Source: an uncultured Gemmatimonadota bacterium
GTDB taxonomy: Bacteria; Gemmatimonadota; Gemmatimonadetes; Gemmatimonadales; Gemmatimonadaceae
Reading direction: 5' to 3'
Assembly (NCBI GenBank): GCA_902825965.1
Contig: CADEDA010000026.1
Location: 1 to 35,154 of the forward strand
DNA length: 35,154 nucleotides
Shown here: positions 33,138 through 35,154 of the stretch, in pieces
Position numbering within the stretch: the stretch's first letter is position 1
Layout of the letters: each line of letters begins with the position of its first letter
Notes under the pieces: model-generated
Seen by the model: the letters and a program-made list of their open reading frames with translations, nothing else
Told to the model about the DNA's origin: nothing
Databases searched by the model: none
Position numbers and translations under genes: made by a program

Positions 33138-33464
33138 TCAGGCCGCGTGTTGCTCGAACTTCGCCGCCAGCACCGGCTTCGGGACCGCGCCGATCACCTG
33201 ATCGACCAGCTTCCCGTTCTTGAAGAACAGGAGTGTGGGGATCGAGCGCACCTGGAAGCGCATGCCCGTCCGCTGGTTCGCGTCCACATCCAGCTTGGTC
33301 ACCTTCACGCGGCCGGCGAACTCCTCGCTCAGCTGCTCGAGGATCGGCGCGATCATGCGGCAGGGGCCGCACCAAGTCGCCCAGAAATCGACCACCACGA
33401 GCCCGGACGCCTGCTCCACCTCACCCGCGAAGTTGTCGTCCGTCACCACTACCGTCTTCGACAT
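33138..33464 (-). CDS. trxA: Thioredoxin
   Basis: A 108-residue cytoplasmic thioredoxin, a general protein disulfide reductase. The active site is FWATWCGPCRM, the cis-Pro loop is IPTLLFF, and the C-terminal helix ends the domain as usual. ATG 33464 has GGGAG nine bases upstream and starts the classic first strand (KTVVVTDDNF). It is the first gene of the ten-gene minus-strand run and diverges from the epimerase gene; the shared 106-bp gap must hold both promoters. Confidence 0.96.
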   Translation of the reverse strand: MSKTVVVTDDNFAGEVEQASGLVVVDFWATWCGPCRMIAPILEQLSEEFAGRVKVTKLDVDANQRTGMRFQVRSIPTLLFFKNGKLVDQVIGAVPKPVLAAKFEQHAA

Positions 33465-33570
33465 CGGTTCGTGCTCCCTGGAGTACGGCGGCCGGTGCCG
33501 CGCACCGAACGCGCCTGCTAACGTTCCGGCATCCTCTGCGAGTCTCCTCGCCACCGAAGACACCAACGGT

Positions 33571-33981
33571 ATGTCCACTGCTGCCCCCCGCGGGACCCGT
33601 ATCGCGCACATCGGCATCGCGATCGATTCCATCGAGCGCATCCTGCCGTTCTACAAGGACATCCTCGGCATGCCCGAGGTGCCGTTGAACGACGAGGACG
33701 GCGCCCGCATCGTCGGCCTCGCGGCCGGCGAATCCCTCGTGGAGCTCCTGCAACCACACGTATCCGATTCCCCCGTCGGGCGGTTCCTGTCCAAGCGGGG
33801 GCCAGGGGTGCATCACATCTGCTTCCAGGTCGAGGACCTCGACGGCACACTCGACAAGTGCCGCCGCGCGGGACTCCGGCTCATCGACGAGGTCCCGCGC
33901 ATCGGCGCGGAAGGCAAACGCATCGCCTTCCTCCATCCGCACTCGACCGCCGGCGTGTTGGTCGAGTTCACTGAATACTAG
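33571..33981 (+). CDS. mce: Methylmalonyl-CoA epimerase
   Basis: A 136-residue vicinal-oxygen-chelate enzyme interconverting (R)- and (S)-methylmalonyl-CoA in propionate and odd-chain or branched-chain carbon metabolism. It has two betaalpha-beta-beta-beta modules. Metal ligands are visible as His in RIAHIGIAI, His in PGVHHICFQV and Glu in VLVEFTEY; YKDILGMPEV and LVELLQP are typical family segments. The length is standard. ATG 33571 has no evident Shine-Dalgarno. No methylmalonyl-CoA mutase gene lies in the window. Confidence 0.93.
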   Translation: MSTAAPRGTRIAHIGIAIDSIERILPFYKDILGMPEVPLNDEDGARIVGLAAGESLVELLQPHVSDSPVGRFLSKRGPGVHHICFQVEDLDGTLDKCRRAGLRLIDEVPRIGAEGKRIAFLHPHSTAGVLVEFTEY

Positions 33982-34000
33982 GAATACTAACGCGTCCGGC

Positions 34001-34468
34001 TCAGTCGACGCCGGGCGGACGGCTGGTGCTGCGGGCACCATCCGCGCAGATCGGGGCCAGCGGCTGCAGGTTGATGTCCTCGACGAAGAACCGGCCCGTC
34101 TTGGCGTTCCGCACCGTGGTGAAGGGCGCGAGAGCGGTCCGCGTGCCCGACTTGAGCTCCACGTCGTAGATCATGCGGCCACCCTCTGCCGCCTTCGACG
34201 TGAGGATGCGAAATTCGTCGTGCCGGAGGTGGCACATCATGATCAGCACCCGCTTCTCGACCTCCTCGCGGGAGTACATCTCCCGGGTCGGTGCCGTCGC
34301 GTTGCCCCAGACCGCGGAGACCGCCTGCAGGTCCTGCTTCTTCGCGGCCGCCAGCATCTGCGACACCGCCCCTTCAGCCGACGCCGCACCCGCCTGAGGC
34401 CCGCCGACCGGCGGACGGCAGCCCGCGATCAGCACCCCGAGTCCCACCACGCACCACGCACGTCTCAC
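34001..34468 (-). CDS. Hypothetical lipoprotein
   Basis: A 155-residue protein. GTG 34468 is chosen because GCGGAG lies about eight bases upstream and a compact signal follows (RRAWCVVGLGVLIAGC); a start at 34501 would add eleven residues. The lipobox Cys is at residue 17. The mature part begins with a Gly/Ala-rich linker, then EGAVSQMLAAAKKQDLQAVS, followed by a beta-rich domain (RMIYDVELKSG, RFFVEDINLQPL). This looks like the small NTF2/DUF4878-type fold of exported proteins, but no family is certain. It is divergent from pdxJ, with 35 bp between the starts, and converges with mce. Confidence 0.7.
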   Translation of the reverse strand: MRRAWCVVGLGVLIAGCRPPVGGPQAGAASAEGAVSQMLAAAKKQDLQAVSAVWGNATAPTREMYSREEVEKRVLIMMCHLRHDEFRILTSKAAEGGRMIYDVELKSGTRTALAPFTTVRNAKTGRFFVEDINLQPLAPICADGARSTSRPPGVD

Positions 34469-34503
34469 TGGTTCGCTCCGCAGCTGAGGATGACCGAGCA
34501 AAG

Positions 34504-35154
34504 ATGACCCGCCAACGGCTCTACATCAACATCGATCACGTCGCCACCGTCCGTCAGGCGCGACGCGCGCCGTACCCCGATCCGGTCGCCGCGGCACGCC
34601 TGTGCGAGGACGCCGGCGCCGACGGCATCACGGCGCACCTGCGCGAGGACCGCCGGCACATCCAGGATGCCGACATCGAGGCGCTGGCCCAGGGCGCGCG
34701 GACCCCGTTCAACCTCGAGATCGCCGCCACCGACGCCATGACCGCACTGGCCGTCCGTCTCCGACCCCATCAGGTCACATTGGTGCCCGAACGCCGCGAG
34801 GAGATCACCACGGAAGGCGGCCTCGATTGCCTCCGCGACCCCGCGCGGCTCGCGGCGGTCGTGGGGCGCCTGCACGCGGCCGGCATCCGCAGTTCGCTGT
34901 TCATCGATCCGGACCGTCGCCAAGTGGATGCCGCCGCCGCGCTGGGGGTGGCCGCGATCGAGCTGCACACCGGGACCTACTGCCACCACCCCGCCGACGG
35001 CGCGCCGCTGCGTGCCCTGCAGGACGCGGCCGCGTACGCCAAGCAGCGCGGCCTCGCGGTCCACGCCGGACACGGCCTGACCCTTGAGAACGTCGGCCCG
35101 GTGGCCGCTATTCCGGAGTGTGAGGAGCTCAACATCGGGCACGCCATCGTCGGC
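34504..35154 (+). CDS. pdxJ: Pyridoxine 5'-phosphate synthase, 3'-truncated by window end
   Basis: 217 codons are visible and the frame is still open at the last base; the family is normally about 240-250 residues. PdxJ condenses 3-amino-2-oxopropyl phosphate with deoxyxylulose phosphate to make pyridoxine phosphate in vitamin B6 synthesis (TIM barrel, cytoplasm). Signatures are LYINIDHVATVRQARR at the start, ITAHLREDRRHIQD, VTLVPERREEITTEGGLD, AIELHTGTY, HAGHGLTLENV and ELNIGHAIVG. ATG 34504 directly precedes the first strand; no strong Shine-Dalgarno is present. The missing C-terminus lies beyond the window. Confidence 0.96.
   Translation, partial: MTRQRLYINIDHVATVRQARRAPYPDPVAAARLCEDAGADGITAHLREDRRHIQDADIEALAQGARTPFNLEIAATDAMTALAVRLRPHQVTLVPERREEITTEGGLDCLRDPARLAAVVGRLHAAGIRSSLFIDPDRRQVDAAAALGVAAIELHTGTYCHHPADGAPLRALQDAAAYAKQRGLAVHAGHGLTLENVGPVAAIPECEELNIGHAIVG

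Overview
This is a GC-rich (clearly above 60 % by eye), gene-dense chromosomal window. Its gene families suggest a Gemmatimonadota-like bacterium: a DUF2723 membrane protein, a very large ABC permease fused to an M1 peptidase, a DUF4159/DUF4175/TPR cluster, and many small lipoproteins. The phylum is an inference from gene content; the window carries no rRNA or other decisive marker.

Layout. 1-6.9 kb: end of a DUF2723 glycosyltransferase-like membrane protein, a stand-alone Hpt phosphotransfer protein, tRNA-Ser(UGA), an alpha/beta hydrolase, a two-helix membrane protein resembling the Pycsar effector PycTM, a DinB-like protein, a 13-bp minisatellite, tRNA-Ser(GCU) with a strong terminator, gltX, and a LexA-like repressor that has lost its self-cleavage residues. 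6.9-13.1 kb: a small lipoprotein, then an ABC ATPase and ABC-permease/M1-peptidase pair, divergent from a LysR regulator. 13.1-16.1 kb: an IS3-family transposase remnant, a beta-lactamase-fold serine hydrolase with TPR-like repeats, and a decayed IS481-family transposase.

16.1-19.5 kb is the most unusual part. Three near-identical ~136-bp imperfect palindromes alternate with four minus-strand genes. Each begins with an RYYYAAC-type core and ends with a GTT-type core. The end cores of each complete cassette are complementary, as the attC rule of integrons predicts, and the stems carry compensatory changes. I read this as an integron gene-cassette array without an integrase in view (CALIN-like). 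The cassettes encode a Clp N-domain protein, a carboxypeptidase-regulatory-domain lipoprotein, a membrane-anchored coiled-coil protein and an unknown 160-residue protein. An IS481 remnant abuts its distal end.

19.5-33.5 kb: after about 500 bp without a recognisable gene comes a ten-gene minus-strand run, read from high to low coordinates: trxA, an unknown 326-aa protein, rsmI, DUF4159, DUF4175, TPR protein, an 'asparagine synthetase B-like' exported protein, a JAMM-metalloprotease/DinG-helicase fusion, an FAH-family hydrolase and a Pro-rich single-pass membrane protein. Six of its nine junctions are 4-bp start/stop overlaps (five GTGA, one ATGA), so it is probably one transcription unit with translational coupling. 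33.5-35.2 kb: methylmalonyl-CoA epimerase (divergent from trxA), a lipoprotein, and pdxJ, which runs off the end.
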